Below are positions 1 through 8,369 of a stretch of DNA of 64,000 nt, in pieces; the first letter of the stretch is position 1; each line of letters opens with the position of its first letter. The notes beneath the pieces were generated by a model. The model searched no databases. It was not told the DNA's origin and worked only from the letters and a program-made list of their open reading frames with translations. Source of the DNA: SP197 sp965242595 (GTDB lineage: Bacteria; Pseudomonadota; Alphaproteobacteria; SP197). Both the position numbers and the translations under genes were made by a program. Location of the stretch: the NCBI GenBank assembly GCA_965242595.1, contig OZ251464.1, positions 1,054,001 through 1,118,000 on the forward strand. Reading direction: 5' to 3'.

Positions 1-283
1 AAACGGCGTCGAAGCCGGGGAAATCGGCCCGCTCCCGCAGCCACACCATGGCTTTCACCACATCGTCCAGCGCGCATCCGGCCTCGGCCAGGGTCGCGCG
101 GATGGCTTCGATGGTGACGCGGGTCTGCTCCTCGATGCCGCCTTCGGTCATCGGCTTGCCGTCCTGCATCGGTATCTGGCCGGTCAGGAACACGAAATCG
201 CCCGCGTGCACGGCCCGCGAGAGCGACAGCGCCCGCCCGCCGATGACAAGCGGCCCCGCCACCACCTGTTTGGTTTTCGCCAT
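1..283 (-). CDS. RidA (YjgF/YER057c/UK114) family protein, 3' end outside the window
   Basis: The reverse strand opens with ATG at 283 after a strong GGAGGA ribosome site and reads about 94 codons to the window edge without a stop. The N-terminal segment with the FLTGQIP motif, followed by a helix of the EEQTRVTIEAIRATL type, is typical of RidA-family trimers. These remove reactive enamine/imine intermediates released by PLP enzymes, or act as relatives with other deaminase roles. The C-terminal Arg and Glu that separate true RidA from its relatives lie outside the window, so the subgroup is open. It diverges from the aldehyde dehydrogenase at 388. Confidence 0.8.
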   Translation of the reverse strand, partial: MAKTKQVVAGPLVIGGRALSLSRAVHAGDFVFLTGQIPMQDGKPMTEGGIEEQTRVTIEAIRATLAEAGCALDDVVKAMVWLRERADFPGFDAV

Positions 284-387
284 CGCTTCCTCCTCCGCTT
301 CCGGCTCGTCCGGCGCACCCTGCCGAAGGTTGCCATGGGCGCGCAAGATGCGCCTAATGCGCGGTGGTGAAATCGGGGGGCTGTGCC

Positions 388-1872
388 ATGACGGAGTTGA
401 AACGCTATCGCATGTTGATCGATGGCACATGGCAGAACGCCTGCGACGGCGCCACCCTGGAGAGCATGAACCCGGCAACGGGCCACCCCTGGGCCACCAT
501 CCCCGCCGCCGGCGAAGAGGATGTCGACCGCGCCGTGCGGGCCGCCCACCGCGCCTTTTGCGAAGGCCCCTGGGCCGCCATGCTGCCCACGGCGCGCGGG
601 CGCCTGTTGCGGCGGCTGGGCGATCTGCTGGCGGAACGCTCGCAGGCGCTGGGGCGCACCGAGTGCATCGACACCGGCAAGATGTTCAAGGAAACCCGCT
701 GGCAGGCGACCTATCTCGCCGAGTTCTTCCATTTCTATGCCGGGCTGGCCGACAAGGTGGCGGGCGAGACGCTGCCCATCGACAAGCCCGACATGATGGC
801 CTTCACCCTGCGCGAGCCGCTGGGCGTGGTCGCCGCCGTGGTGCCCTGGAACAGCCAGCTGTTCCTGGTGGCCGTGAAGATCGGCCCGGCGCTGGCGGCC
901 GGCAACACGGTGGTGCTGAAGGCCAGCGAGCACGCCTCGGCGGCGATGCTGGAATTCGGCGCCCTGGTCGAAGAGGCGGGCTTTCCCCCCGGCGTCGTCA
1001 ACATCGTCACCGGCACCGGCGAGCCTTGCGGGCGGGCGCTCACCGGCCATCCGCTGGTCTCCCGGGTCAGCTTCACCGGCGGCCTGGCGGCGGCGCGCCA
1101 CATCCTGCGCAACGCGGCGGAGAACTTCGCCCAGGTCTCGCTGGAGCTGGGCGGCAAATCGCCGGTGGTGGTGTTCGACGATGCCGACCTGGAAAGCGCC
1201 CTGAACGGCGCCATGGCCAGCATTTTCGGGGCCAGCGGTCAAAGCTGCGTCGCCGGCAGCAGGCTTTATCTGCACGAATCCATCCACGACCGCTTTCTGG
1301 CCGAACTGGCGCGCCGTGCCGGGGCCATCCGCATCGGCGATCCCCTGGCCGAAGATACCCAGATGGGGCCGCTATGCACGCTGGCCCAGCTGGAGACCTG
1401 CGAGCGCCAGGTCGCCCGCGCCCGCGAGCAGGGCGGCAGGCTGCGCCATGGCGGCGCCCGCCCGCCCGGCATGAAGGGCGGCTGGTTCTACCAGCCCACC
1501 ATCGTGGAATGTCCCGACCAGGCGATGGAGATCGTCGATACCGAAATGTTCGGCCCGGTGCTGTCGGTGCTGAAATTCCGCGACGAGGACGAGGCCGTCG
1601 CCAAGGCCAACGACACCCGCTACGGCCTGGCGGCCGGCATCTTCACCAGAGACATCGCCCGCGCCCTGCGGGTGCAAAAGCGCATCCGCGCCGGCATCGT
1701 GTGGATCAACACCTATCGCGTGGTCTCGCCCATCGCCGAATTCGGCGGCTTCAAGGATTCCGGCTATGGCCGCGAATCCGGCGCCCAGGCGATCTACGAC
1801 TACACACGCCCCAAAACGGTGTGGATCGCCACCTCCGACGAGCCCATGGGCAATCCTTTCGTCATGCGCTAG
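388..1872 (+). CDS. NAD(P)-dependent aldehyde dehydrogenase
   Basis: A full-length ALDH-superfamily protein of 494 residues that oxidises an aldehyde to the carboxylate. The general-base Glu sits in the SLELGGKSP motif and the nucleophilic Cys in GASGQSCVAGSR. The cofactor-site VPWNSQLFL stretch and the late EMFGPVL motif are present. I chose ATG 388 over GTG 364 because a G-run stands about eight bases before it and the family usually begins with a short lead before the LIDGTW segment. It is divergent from the RidA-family gene. The substrate cannot be read from sequence; the overall pattern is nearest the betaine/aminobutyraldehyde-type enzymes. Confidence 0.9.
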   Translation: MTELKRYRMLIDGTWQNACDGATLESMNPATGHPWATIPAAGEEDVDRAVRAAHRAFCEGPWAAMLPTARGRLLRRLGDLLAERSQALGRTECIDTGKMFKETRWQATYLAEFFHFYAGLADKVAGETLPIDKPDMMAFTLREPLGVVAAVVPWNSQLFLVAVKIGPALAAGNTVVLKASEHASAAMLEFGALVEEAGFPPGVVNIVTGTGEPCGRALTGHPLVSRVSFTGGLAAARHILRNAAENFAQVSLELGGKSPVVVFDDADLESALNGAMASIFGASGQSCVAGSRLYLHESIHDRFLAELARRAGAIRIGDPLAEDTQMGPLCTLAQLETCERQVARAREQGGRLRHGGARPPGMKGGWFYQPTIVECPDQAMEIVDTEMFGPVLSVLKFRDEDEAVAKANDTRYGLAAGIFTRDIARALRVQKRIRAGIVWINTYRVVSPIAEFGGFKDSGYGRESGAQAIYDYTRPKTVWIATSDEPMGNPFVMR

Positions 1873-1942
1873 GGCGGGACGGGATGGATCATGCGCACGG
1901 AGGGAGGGGGGCGGCCCGCAGCCGAAAAGGCGCGCTTCGCGC

Positions 1943-2320
1943 CTATCTTCGCGCTGTGGAGCGGGAGCGGGCCAGCAGTTCGTCGCCGGTTGCGCAGTCG
2001 ATCACCTGCTCGCCGATCTCGTCCAGACGCGCCGCTGTCTCCTTGCCGAACTTCCGCTCCGCCAGACGCGACAGCAGCGCCCGCTCCCGCTCCAGCCCCT
2101 GGGCCAGGCCGCGTTCCAGACCTCGTTCCAGGCTGCATCGTTCGACATATTGGTCGATTCGTTCCGCCAGAAGTGGTTTCATGCCTTCCAGATCTCCCTT
2201 GTCTGCGAACAGCTTCAATCTCGCCGTCAATTGCGGGTCCGCTGCCACCAGCCGGCTGCGCTCCACCATCCCTCGCACCCAGACCGCAAACCCTCGCCGC
2301 AGGCTGCCCCCGACGCGCCC
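1943..2320 (-). pseudogene. C-terminal remnant of an Rpn-type (PDDEXK/DUF4351) recombination-promoting nuclease
   Basis: On the reverse strand the reading LRRGFAVWVRGM, followed by an acidic/charged helix rich in ERGLERGLAQGLERE repeats and an RKFGKETAARLDEIGEQV tail, matches the C-terminal half of Rpn/PDDEXK-transposase-like proteins. The catalytic N-terminal half is absent. The frame runs back without interruption to the TAG at 2321-2323, which is also the stop codon of mrp in the same frame. The remnant is therefore joined in frame just behind mrp. A GTG at 2278 could start a 111-residue product, but a functional protein is unlikely. The family call rests on recalled family patterns. Confidence 0.6.
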
Positions 2321-3445
2321 CTATTGCACCACGATGCGTGGCGGTGGGCGCAGGCTGCTGCCGATGCCGGCCAGGACGGCCTGGGCGATCTCGCGATAGG
2401 CTGCGGCGAAGGGGCCGTCGGGTTCGGCTGCCACCACGGGGCGGCCGGCATCGGAGGTCTCGCGGATGCGGATGTCGAGCGGCACCTCGCCCAGGAACGG
2501 CACCGCCAGGCGTTCGGCCTCCCGGCGGGCGCCGCCATGGGCGAACACCTCGCTGCGCTGGCCGCAGCCGGGGCACACGAAATAGCTCATGTTCTCCACG
2601 ATGCCGAGGATGGGCACATCCACCTTGCGGAACATGTTGAGACCCTTGCGGGCGTCGATCAGCGACAGATCCTGCGGCGTGGAGACGATCACCGCCCCGG
2701 CCAGCGGCGCCCGCTGGGTCAGCGTCAGCTGCGCGTCGCCGGTGCCGGGCGGCATGTCCACCACCATCACGTCGATCTCGCCCCATTCCACCTGCCGCAG
2801 CATCTGTTCCAGCGCGCTCTGGACCATCGGCCCGCGCCACACCATGGGCTGATCCTCTTCGATCAGAAGGCCGATCGACATCGCCGCTATGCCCCAGGCC
2901 CGCTTGGGCCACAGCTTGCGCCCGTCGGTTTCCGGCTTGCCGGCAAGGCCCAGCAGACGCGGCGCCGAGGGGCCGTAGATGTCGGCATCCAGCAGCGCCA
3001 CCCGCTGCCCCAGGGCGGCCAGGGCCAGGGCGAGGTTGACGGCCGTGGTCGATTTGCCGACGCCCCCCTTGCCGCTGGCTACCGCCACCATGGCGCCGAC
3101 GCCGGGGATGGAATCGCGCCCGGGGCGCTGCTGCGCCTGTGGCCCCGCCTGCGGGGTTCCTCCCCGGGCCGGCGCTCCATCCCTGCGGGCGGCCGGGCGA
3201 TGGGCGGTCATCACCGCCGTCACCGTCAGCACCCCCGGCAGCGCCTGCACCGCCTGCTCGGCCGCCCGGCGCAGCGGCTCGCCGGCGGCGCCGCGTTCGG
3301 GCGCCACTTCCAGGGAAAAGCCGACATGGCCATCCCGGACCGCCAAGCCCTGCACCATGCCCAGCGCCAGGATGGAACGCCCGCTTTCCGGCTCCAGCAC
3401 GCTATCCAGGGCGGCGCGCACCCGGTCTTCGCCGACTCTGGCCAT
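2321..3445 (-). CDS. mrp: Mrp/NBP35-family iron-sulfur cluster carrier ATPase (ApbC)
   Basis: Soluble P-loop ATPase of 374 residues that carries and transfers Fe-S clusters. The N-terminal 85 residues form a MIP18/PaaD-like (FeS_assembly_P) domain. A proline/alanine linker leads to the deviant Walker A GKGGVGKS near residue 125, then DADIYGPS, the VVDMPPGTGD loop and ENMSYFVCPGC, whose CxxC pair binds the cluster at the dimer interface. It diverges from hflK with about 140 bases between the two starts. The stop codon is followed in frame by a nuclease remnant, so the short arginine/proline tail may have been altered by that insertion. Confidence 0.95.
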   Translation of the reverse strand: MARVGEDRVRAALDSVLEPESGRSILALGMVQGLAVRDGHVGFSLEVAPERGAAGEPLRRAAEQAVQALPGVLTVTAVMTAHRPAARRDGAPARGGTPQAGPQAQQRPGRDSIPGVGAMVAVASGKGGVGKSTTAVNLALALAALGQRVALLDADIYGPSAPRLLGLAGKPETDGRKLWPKRAWGIAAMSIGLLIEEDQPMVWRGPMVQSALEQMLRQVEWGEIDVMVVDMPPGTGDAQLTLTQRAPLAGAVIVSTPQDLSLIDARKGLNMFRKVDVPILGIVENMSYFVCPGCGQRSEVFAHGGARREAERLAVPFLGEVPLDIRIRETSDAGRPVVAAEPDGPFAAAYREIAQAVLAGIGSSLRPPPRIVVQ

Positions 3446-3488
3446 CGCTCGCTCCCCCCTGTTGCGCCGCTATGCCCGCCTGCCGCAT

Positions 3489-3517
3489 TTGCAGACAGCG
3501 CCACTCTGTCATATAAG
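3489..3517 (+). promoter_or_regulatory. Predicted promoter of hflK-hflC-degP
   Basis: TTGCAG at 3489-3494 and TATAAG at 3512-3517 are separated by 17 bases, a good match to the housekeeping sigma-70 type. The likely start of transcription is about 65 bases before the hflK ATG. It lies in the divergent gap between mrp and hflK. Confidence 0.55.
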
Positions 3518-3587
3518 CCTGGACCTTGTGGCGGCAAGGCGCGCGCGGGCGGCTGGGCCGCCGGTCTGGCGCAAAGGGGCACATGAC

Positions 3588-4649
3588 ATGGCCTGGAACG
3601 ATCGAGGCGGCGGCGGTGGCGGATGGCAGGGCGGCAATGGCGGCCCCTGGGGGCGCGGCCCCACCGGTGGCGGCAGACCGCCGCCGGATCTGGAAGACGT
3701 GGTCCGCCGTATGCAGAAACGGGTGCGGCGCTTCATGCCCGGCGGCTTCGGCGGCCTGCGCGGCATCGTCATCGTCCTGCTGGTGCTGCTGCTGGTGTGG
3801 GGGGTGAGCGGCATCTACCGGGTCGATACCAACGAACAGGGGGTGGAGCTGGTGTTCGGCGAGCTCTACGACACCGAGGAGCCCGGCCTCCACTACAACT
3901 TCCCCTCCCCGGTAGGCACGGTCTATACCCCCGCCGTCACCGAGATTCAGCAGTTCACCGTCGGCACCACCCGGGATCAGAGCCTGATGCTGACCGGCGA
4001 CGAGAACATCATCGACGTGCAATTCGTGGTGAAGTGGAAGATCTCGGATGCCGCCAAATTCCTCTTCAATGTCCGCGATCCGGAGGCCACCACGCGGCGC
4101 ATCTCCGAAAGCGCCATGCGCCAGGTGATCGGCCAGACGGCGCTGGCGACGGCGCTGGCGGAAGGCCGCGCCGATGTGGAACAGAAGACGCTGGCGCTGA
4201 TGCAGCGCATGCTGGACGACTATGCCGCCGGCATTCTGGTCACCCAGGTGGAACTGCAAAGCGTGGACCCGCCGGCAGCGGTGATCGACGCCTTTCGCGA
4301 CGTGCAGGCCGCCAGGGCCGATCAGGAGCGTTCGATCAACGAAGCCCAGGCCTACCAGAACCAGATCGTGCCGGTGGCGCGCGGCGATTCGCAGCGCATG
4401 CTGCAAGAGGCGGAGGCCTACAAGGAGCAGGTCATCAACACCGCCCAGGGCGATGCTGCCCGCTTTCTTTCCGTCTATAACGAATATGTGCTGGCCCGGG
4501 ACGTGACCGAACGGCGCATCTATCTGGAGACCATGGAGAACGTGCTGCGCGACATGGAAAAGATCGTGATCGACACCGGTGCCTCCGATGGCCAGGGGGT
4601 GGTGCCCTATCTGCCCCTCGACAGGCTGCGCACCCAGGAAACCCGGTAA
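3588..4649 (+). CDS. hflK: FtsH protease activity modulator HflK
   Basis: Membrane-anchored SPFH/band-7 protein of 353 residues which, with HflC, forms the large periplasm-facing cage around the FtsH protease and controls its access to membrane substrates. A Gly-rich cytoplasmic tail (residues 1-35) precedes one membrane helix at about 58-76. The SPFH domain follows, then a long Ala/Glu/Gln helix containing YKEQVINTAQGDAARF. The start is ATG 3588, supported by the family's typical Gly-rich N-terminus. hflC begins 12 bases after the stop, so the two are co-transcribed. Confidence 0.96.
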   Translation: MAWNDRGGGGGGWQGGNGGPWGRGPTGGGRPPPDLEDVVRRMQKRVRRFMPGGFGGLRGIVIVLLVLLLVWGVSGIYRVDTNEQGVELVFGELYDTEEPGLHYNFPSPVGTVYTPAVTEIQQFTVGTTRDQSLMLTGDENIIDVQFVVKWKISDAAKFLFNVRDPEATTRRISESAMRQVIGQTALATALAEGRADVEQKTLALMQRMLDDYAAGILVTQVELQSVDPPAAVIDAFRDVQAARADQERSINEAQAYQNQIVPVARGDSQRMLQEAEAYKEQVINTAQGDAARFLSVYNEYVLARDVTERRIYLETMENVLRDMEKIVIDTGASDGQGVVPYLPLDRLRTQETR

Positions 4650-4661
4650 GGGGGTGGAACC

Positions 4662-5552
4662 ATGAAGCTTCGAGTCATCCTCGCTGTCGCGGCCGCTGCC
4701 CTGGCGCTGCTGCTGGGCGCCATGTCCACCTTCACCATCGCCGAATACGAACAGGGTATCGTGGTGCAGTTCGGCGATCCGCGCCGCGTCGTCACCGAAC
4801 CCGGCCTGCGCCTGAAATGGCCCTGGCAGAACGTCATCTACTACGACAAGCGCATCTTGCAGGTGGACGGCCAGCCGGAACAGGTCACCGCCGCCGATCA
4901 GAAGCGGCTGGTGGTCGATGCCTTCGCGCTCTACCGCATCGTCGATCCGCTGAAGTTCAAGAACGCCGCCCAGTCGGTGGAGAATTTCGAGCCGCTGATG
5001 CTGCAAGCGCTGACGGCGACGCTGCGGGAAAACATCGGGCGCGTGCCCCTGGTCGATGTCGTCTCCGGCGAGCGTCAGGCGCTGATGGGCGAGATTCGTG
5101 GGGCCATGGTGCGCGCCACCAACCAGTTCGGCGTGGATGTGGTGGATGTGCGCATCAAGCGCACCGACCTGCCGCAGGAGAACAGCGAGGCCATCTATCG
5201 CCGCATGCAGACCGAGCGCGAGCGCGAAGCCTCCGAAATCCGCGCCCAGGGCGAGGAACAGGCGCTGCGCATCCGCGCCGAGGCGGACAGAACCCGCACC
5301 GTGCTGATCTCCCAGGCCCAGCGCAAATCGGAGATCCTGAAGGGCGAGGGCGATGGCGAGGCGGTCCGCATCTTCGCCGAAGCCTTCGGGCAGGATGTGC
5401 GCTTTTTCACCTTCTACCGCACCATGCAGGCCTATCGCGAGGCGCTGAACGCCGAGGACACCACCCTGGTGCTCTCGCCCGACGGCGATTTCCTGCGCTT
5501 CCTCAACAGCTTCGAGGGTCTGGCGTCGGCTGCGCCGGGCGAGGGAGGCTAG
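4662..5552 (+). CDS. hflC: Protease modulator HflC
   Basis: Partner of HflK in the FtsH-regulating complex, 296 residues. One N-terminal membrane helix (about 7-25) is followed by the SPFH domain with the YEQGIVVQFG and RIVDPLKF segments. A charged coiled-coil region contains the RIRAEADRT motif, and a C-terminal YRTMQAYREAL helix is typical of HflC. A GG-rich ribosome site precedes ATG 4662. It lies between hflK and degP, the common alphaproteobacterial order. Confidence 0.96.
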   Translation: MKLRVILAVAAAALALLLGAMSTFTIAEYEQGIVVQFGDPRRVVTEPGLRLKWPWQNVIYYDKRILQVDGQPEQVTAADQKRLVVDAFALYRIVDPLKFKNAAQSVENFEPLMLQALTATLRENIGRVPLVDVVSGERQALMGEIRGAMVRATNQFGVDVVDVRIKRTDLPQENSEAIYRRMQTEREREASEIRAQGEEQALRIRAEADRTRTVLISQAQRKSEILKGEGDGEAVRIFAEAFGQDVRFFTFYRTMQAYREALNAEDTTLVLSPDGDFLRFLNSFEGLASAAPGEGG

Positions 5553-5704
5553 GGGGTCTCGAGCACCTTCCGGGGAGGGGCTGGCGCCTTCCATCCGGAT
5601 GGTGGCCCCGCCCCGGGCGCGGCCACAGGCAGCCGCACGGTTGACCGGCGCCCGACCGCGCCCATATCGATAGGCGAACCCGATCCACAACCAGAGGTGG
5701 CGCG
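5553..5704. other. Intergenic gap between hflC and degP
   Basis: This 152-base gap contains a GC-rich inverted repeat (GTGGCC near 5602 with GGCCAC near 5622) but no U-run, so a terminator is not established. A clear ribosome site (AGAGGTGG) precedes the degP ATG. No promoter was recognised. Confidence 0.3.
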
Positions 5705-7132
5705 ATGATCGCGACGATAAGGCGTGCTTCCCGCTCTTGTTTCGTCCTGGCGGTGTTCCTTCTTCTGGCGCAGCCGCCGGCGGCCTCCGGCCATGGCGTG
5801 CCGGAGAGCTTCGCCGAGCTCGCCGAGGCGCTGACCCCCGCCGTGGTCTCGGTCTCGGTCAAGGCGCAGGCCTCCGGCCAGGGCCTGCCGGGCTTTCCCC
5901 AGGGCACGCCCTTCGATCGCTTCTTCGAGGAATTCTTCGAACGCCATGGCGGCGGTGCGCCGCGCCAAAGCCGGCCCGCCTCGCTGGGTTCGGGCTTCAT
6001 CGTCGATGCGGCGGGGCATGTCGTCACCAACGCTCATGTGGTGGAAGGGGCGGACGAAGTCGCCATCCGCCTCGACGACGGCAGCGAATACCGGGCGGTG
6101 ACGATGGGCGTCGATCCCAAGACCGACATCGCCCTGCTGAAGATCGAAGCACAAGGGCCGTTCCCCTTCGTCACCTTTGGCGATTCCGACGCTGTGCGCG
6201 TGGGCGACTGGGCGGTCGCCATCGGCAACCCCTTCGGCTTCGGCAGCACGGTGACGGCGGGCATCATCTCGGCGCGCCAGCGCGACATCAACGCCGGCCC
6301 CTATGACGAGTTCCTGCAGACCGACGCCCCCATCAACCGCGGCAATTCCGGCGGCCCGCTGTTCAACATGAAGGGCGAGGCCATCGGCGTGAACACCGCC
6401 ATCTATTCGCCTTCGGGCGGCTCGGTCGGCATCGGCTTCGCGGTGCCCGCCAACATCGCCGCCCATGTCGTGGACCAGCTGATGGAGTTCGGACGCACGC
6501 GCCGCGGCTGGCTGGGCGTGCGCATCCAGCCAATCACGCCCGATCTGGCCGAGGCGCTGGACCTCGACTCCGAACAGGGCGCGCTGGTGGCGATGGTGAT
6601 GGAGGGCAGCCCGGCCGAGGCGGCCGGGCTGAGGGCGGGCGATGTCATCGTTCGCTTCGACAGCGGCGCCATCTCCCAGATGCGCGAGTTGCCGCGGGCG
6701 GTGGCCCTGGCAGAAGTCGGGCGCGAGGTGGAGGTGGTGGCGATGCGCAACGGCGAGGAGCGCACCTTCACGGTGGTCCTGGGTGAGCTTGAGAAGGCCG
6801 AACGGCAGCTCGCCGAAGGCGAACAGACCGATGGTGGCGCGTTGCTGGGCATGACGGTGGCCCCGGCCACGGGGGAGATCGCGCGCCGCTTCGGCCTTGC
6901 CGACGATGCGGCGGGCCTGGTCGTCACCGAGGTGGCGGCGGCGGGCGCCGCCGCCGCGGCCGGCATCCGGGTGGGCGATCTGGTGCTGGAGGTCGCGCGC
7001 CGCCCGGTTGCCAGCGTGGCAGAGATGCGGCGCCTGGTGGCCGCGGCCCGCGAGGCGGGGATGGGGGCGCTGGTGATCCGGGTCGAGCGCGAAGGCAGCC
7101 CGCTGTTCATCGCCGTTCAGCTGAACGAATAG
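5705..7132 (+). CDS. degP: Do-like periplasmic serine protease (DegP/HtrA family)
   Basis: Envelope protein quality-control protease and chaperone of 475 residues. A Sec signal peptide covers about the first 29 residues. The trypsin-like domain carries the triad His111 (TNAHVV), Asp141 (KTDIALLK) and Ser215 (RGNSGGPL). Two PDZ domains follow (about 275-360 and 375-465), as in DegP/DegQ/MucD. The LA loop region FDRFFEEFFERHGG is the usual substrate-gating insert. The gene follows hflKC by 152 bases and is probably part of the same membrane quality-control group. Confidence 0.93.
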   Translation: MIATIRRASRSCFVLAVFLLLAQPPAASGHGVPESFAELAEALTPAVVSVSVKAQASGQGLPGFPQGTPFDRFFEEFFERHGGGAPRQSRPASLGSGFIVDAAGHVVTNAHVVEGADEVAIRLDDGSEYRAVTMGVDPKTDIALLKIEAQGPFPFVTFGDSDAVRVGDWAVAIGNPFGFGSTVTAGIISARQRDINAGPYDEFLQTDAPINRGNSGGPLFNMKGEAIGVNTAIYSPSGGSVGIGFAVPANIAAHVVDQLMEFGRTRRGWLGVRIQPITPDLAEALDLDSEQGALVAMVMEGSPAEAAGLRAGDVIVRFDSGAISQMRELPRAVALAEVGREVEVVAMRNGEERTFTVVLGELEKAERQLAEGEQTDGGALLGMTVAPATGEIARRFGLADDAAGLVVTEVAAAGAAAAAGIRVGDLVLEVARRPVASVAEMRRLVAAAREAGMGALVIRVEREGSPLFIAVQLNE

Positions 7133-7222
7133 CCAGGCCGGAAGGCGGCGGCGCGTCTAGCCTGGCCCGGAGAACGCCGCCCCGGCGGACCGCCCGTCTC
7201 GCCGCCAGCGCGCGCGCCGCTT

Positions 7223-8296
7223 ATGCTGCGGCGCGTGATGCGCCCAAAGCTCTCTCCCGCCCCGGCGCGGACCGCCGGCGCGCCGATGCTCCCGGACGCC
7301 GCTCCCGCCGGCGCCATGACGGGGGGCCAAGCCTCGCGGGCGGCAGGCGGGCCGGCGATCCTGCTGGGTGGGCCGACGGCCGCGGGCAAATCGGCCCTGG
7401 CGCTGTGGCTGGCGGAACGCTTCGACGGCGAGGTCGTCAATGCCGACAGCATGCAGGTCTATGCCGATCTCGAGATCCTCACCGCCCGCCCCGCTGCCGC
7501 CGTCCAGGCCCGCTGCCGCCACCATCTGTTCGGCGTCATGGATGCCGCCCGGCGCTGTTCGGCCGGCCTTTGGCACCGCCTTGCCCGGCGCGCCGCCGGG
7601 GAGATCGCCGCGCGCGGGCGCGTTCCCGTCCTGGTGGGCGGCAGCGGGCTTTATCTCGCCGCCTTCCGCCACGGCCTGGCGCCGGTGCCGCCGGTTTCCG
7701 CCGCGCTACGGACCGAGTTGGGCGCGCGCATGGCGGCCGAAGGCCCGGCCCGCCTCCACGGCGAGCTCGCCCGGCGCGATCCGGCCAGCGCCGCCGCCCT
7801 GGCCCCCGGCGACAGGCAGCGCATCCAGCGGGCGCTGGAGGTCGAGGCGGCGACGGGGGTGCCGCTTTCCCGCTGGCGCTTGATGGCGCGGCGGGGCGCC
7901 TGGCCCGGCCCCTGCCTCTTCCTGGTGCTGGCGCCGCCGCGCGCGCCGCTCTACCGGCTGTGCGACCGGCGCTTCGATGCCATGCTGGAGGCGGGGGCCC
8001 TGGCCGAGGCGAAGGCGCTGGCGGCGCGCCGGCTGGACCCGTCGCTGCCGGCCATGAGGGCGCTGGGCGTGCCCCAGCTGATCGCCCATCTGGAAGGCGC
8101 GCTGGATCTCGCCAGCGCCGCCGCGCACTCCAAAAGAGCCACCCGCCGTTATGCCAAGCGCCAGGCCACCTGGTTTCGCCATCAGGCGGGCGATGGCTTT
8201 GTGCACGATGGTTTCGGCTTCGAGGCGGCGGCCGGCGCGGCGCTGGCGCAGGCCGTGGCCCGGTTTCTGTTGACCGCGCCGCCATCCGTGGCCTAG
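7223..8296 (+). CDS. miaA: tRNA dimethylallyltransferase (tRNA A37 isopentenyltransferase)
   Basis: Transfers a dimethylallyl group to N6 of A37 in tRNAs that read UNN codons. The P-loop GGPTAAGKS is followed by the NADSMQVY substrate motif, the VGGSGLYL motif, and a C-terminal RYAKRQATWFR segment that grips tRNA. The first ATG (7223) gives 357 residues with an Ala/Pro-rich lead. The in-frame ATG at 7316 gives 326 residues, closer to the family norm, but no start has a convincing ribosome site, so the exact N-terminus is uncertain. A TAGCCT box stands at 7158-7163 without a good -35 partner. Confidence 0.94.
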   Translation: MLRRVMRPKLSPAPARTAGAPMLPDAAPAGAMTGGQASRAAGGPAILLGGPTAAGKSALALWLAERFDGEVVNADSMQVYADLEILTARPAAAVQARCRHHLFGVMDAARRCSAGLWHRLARRAAGEIAARGRVPVLVGGSGLYLAAFRHGLAPVPPVSAALRTELGARMAAEGPARLHGELARRDPASAAALAPGDRQRIQRALEVEAATGVPLSRWRLMARRGAWPGPCLFLVLAPPRAPLYRLCDRRFDAMLEAGALAEAKALAARRLDPSLPAMRALGVPQLIAHLEGALDLASAAAHSKRATRRYAKRQATWFRHQAGDGFVHDGFGFEAAAGAALAQAVARFLLTAPPSVA

Positions 8297-8369
8297 GTTC
8301 CGCCCCCTGGCGTGACGGCGGGGGCCTTCGGGTTTCCGTCAGCCGCGGCCAGCGCGGGAGGGCGGCAGC

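Noticed and set aside
3402..5690. A 762-codon minus-strand frame under hflK-hflC
   Set aside because: It is antisense shadow of two clear SPFH genes, His/Gln-rich as expected from reverse reading of GC-rich codons.
8297..8369. Attenuator leader peptide before ilvB
   Set aside because: No short frame rich in Leu, Val or Ile codons followed by alternative hairpins was found; only a GC-rich inverted repeat is visible.
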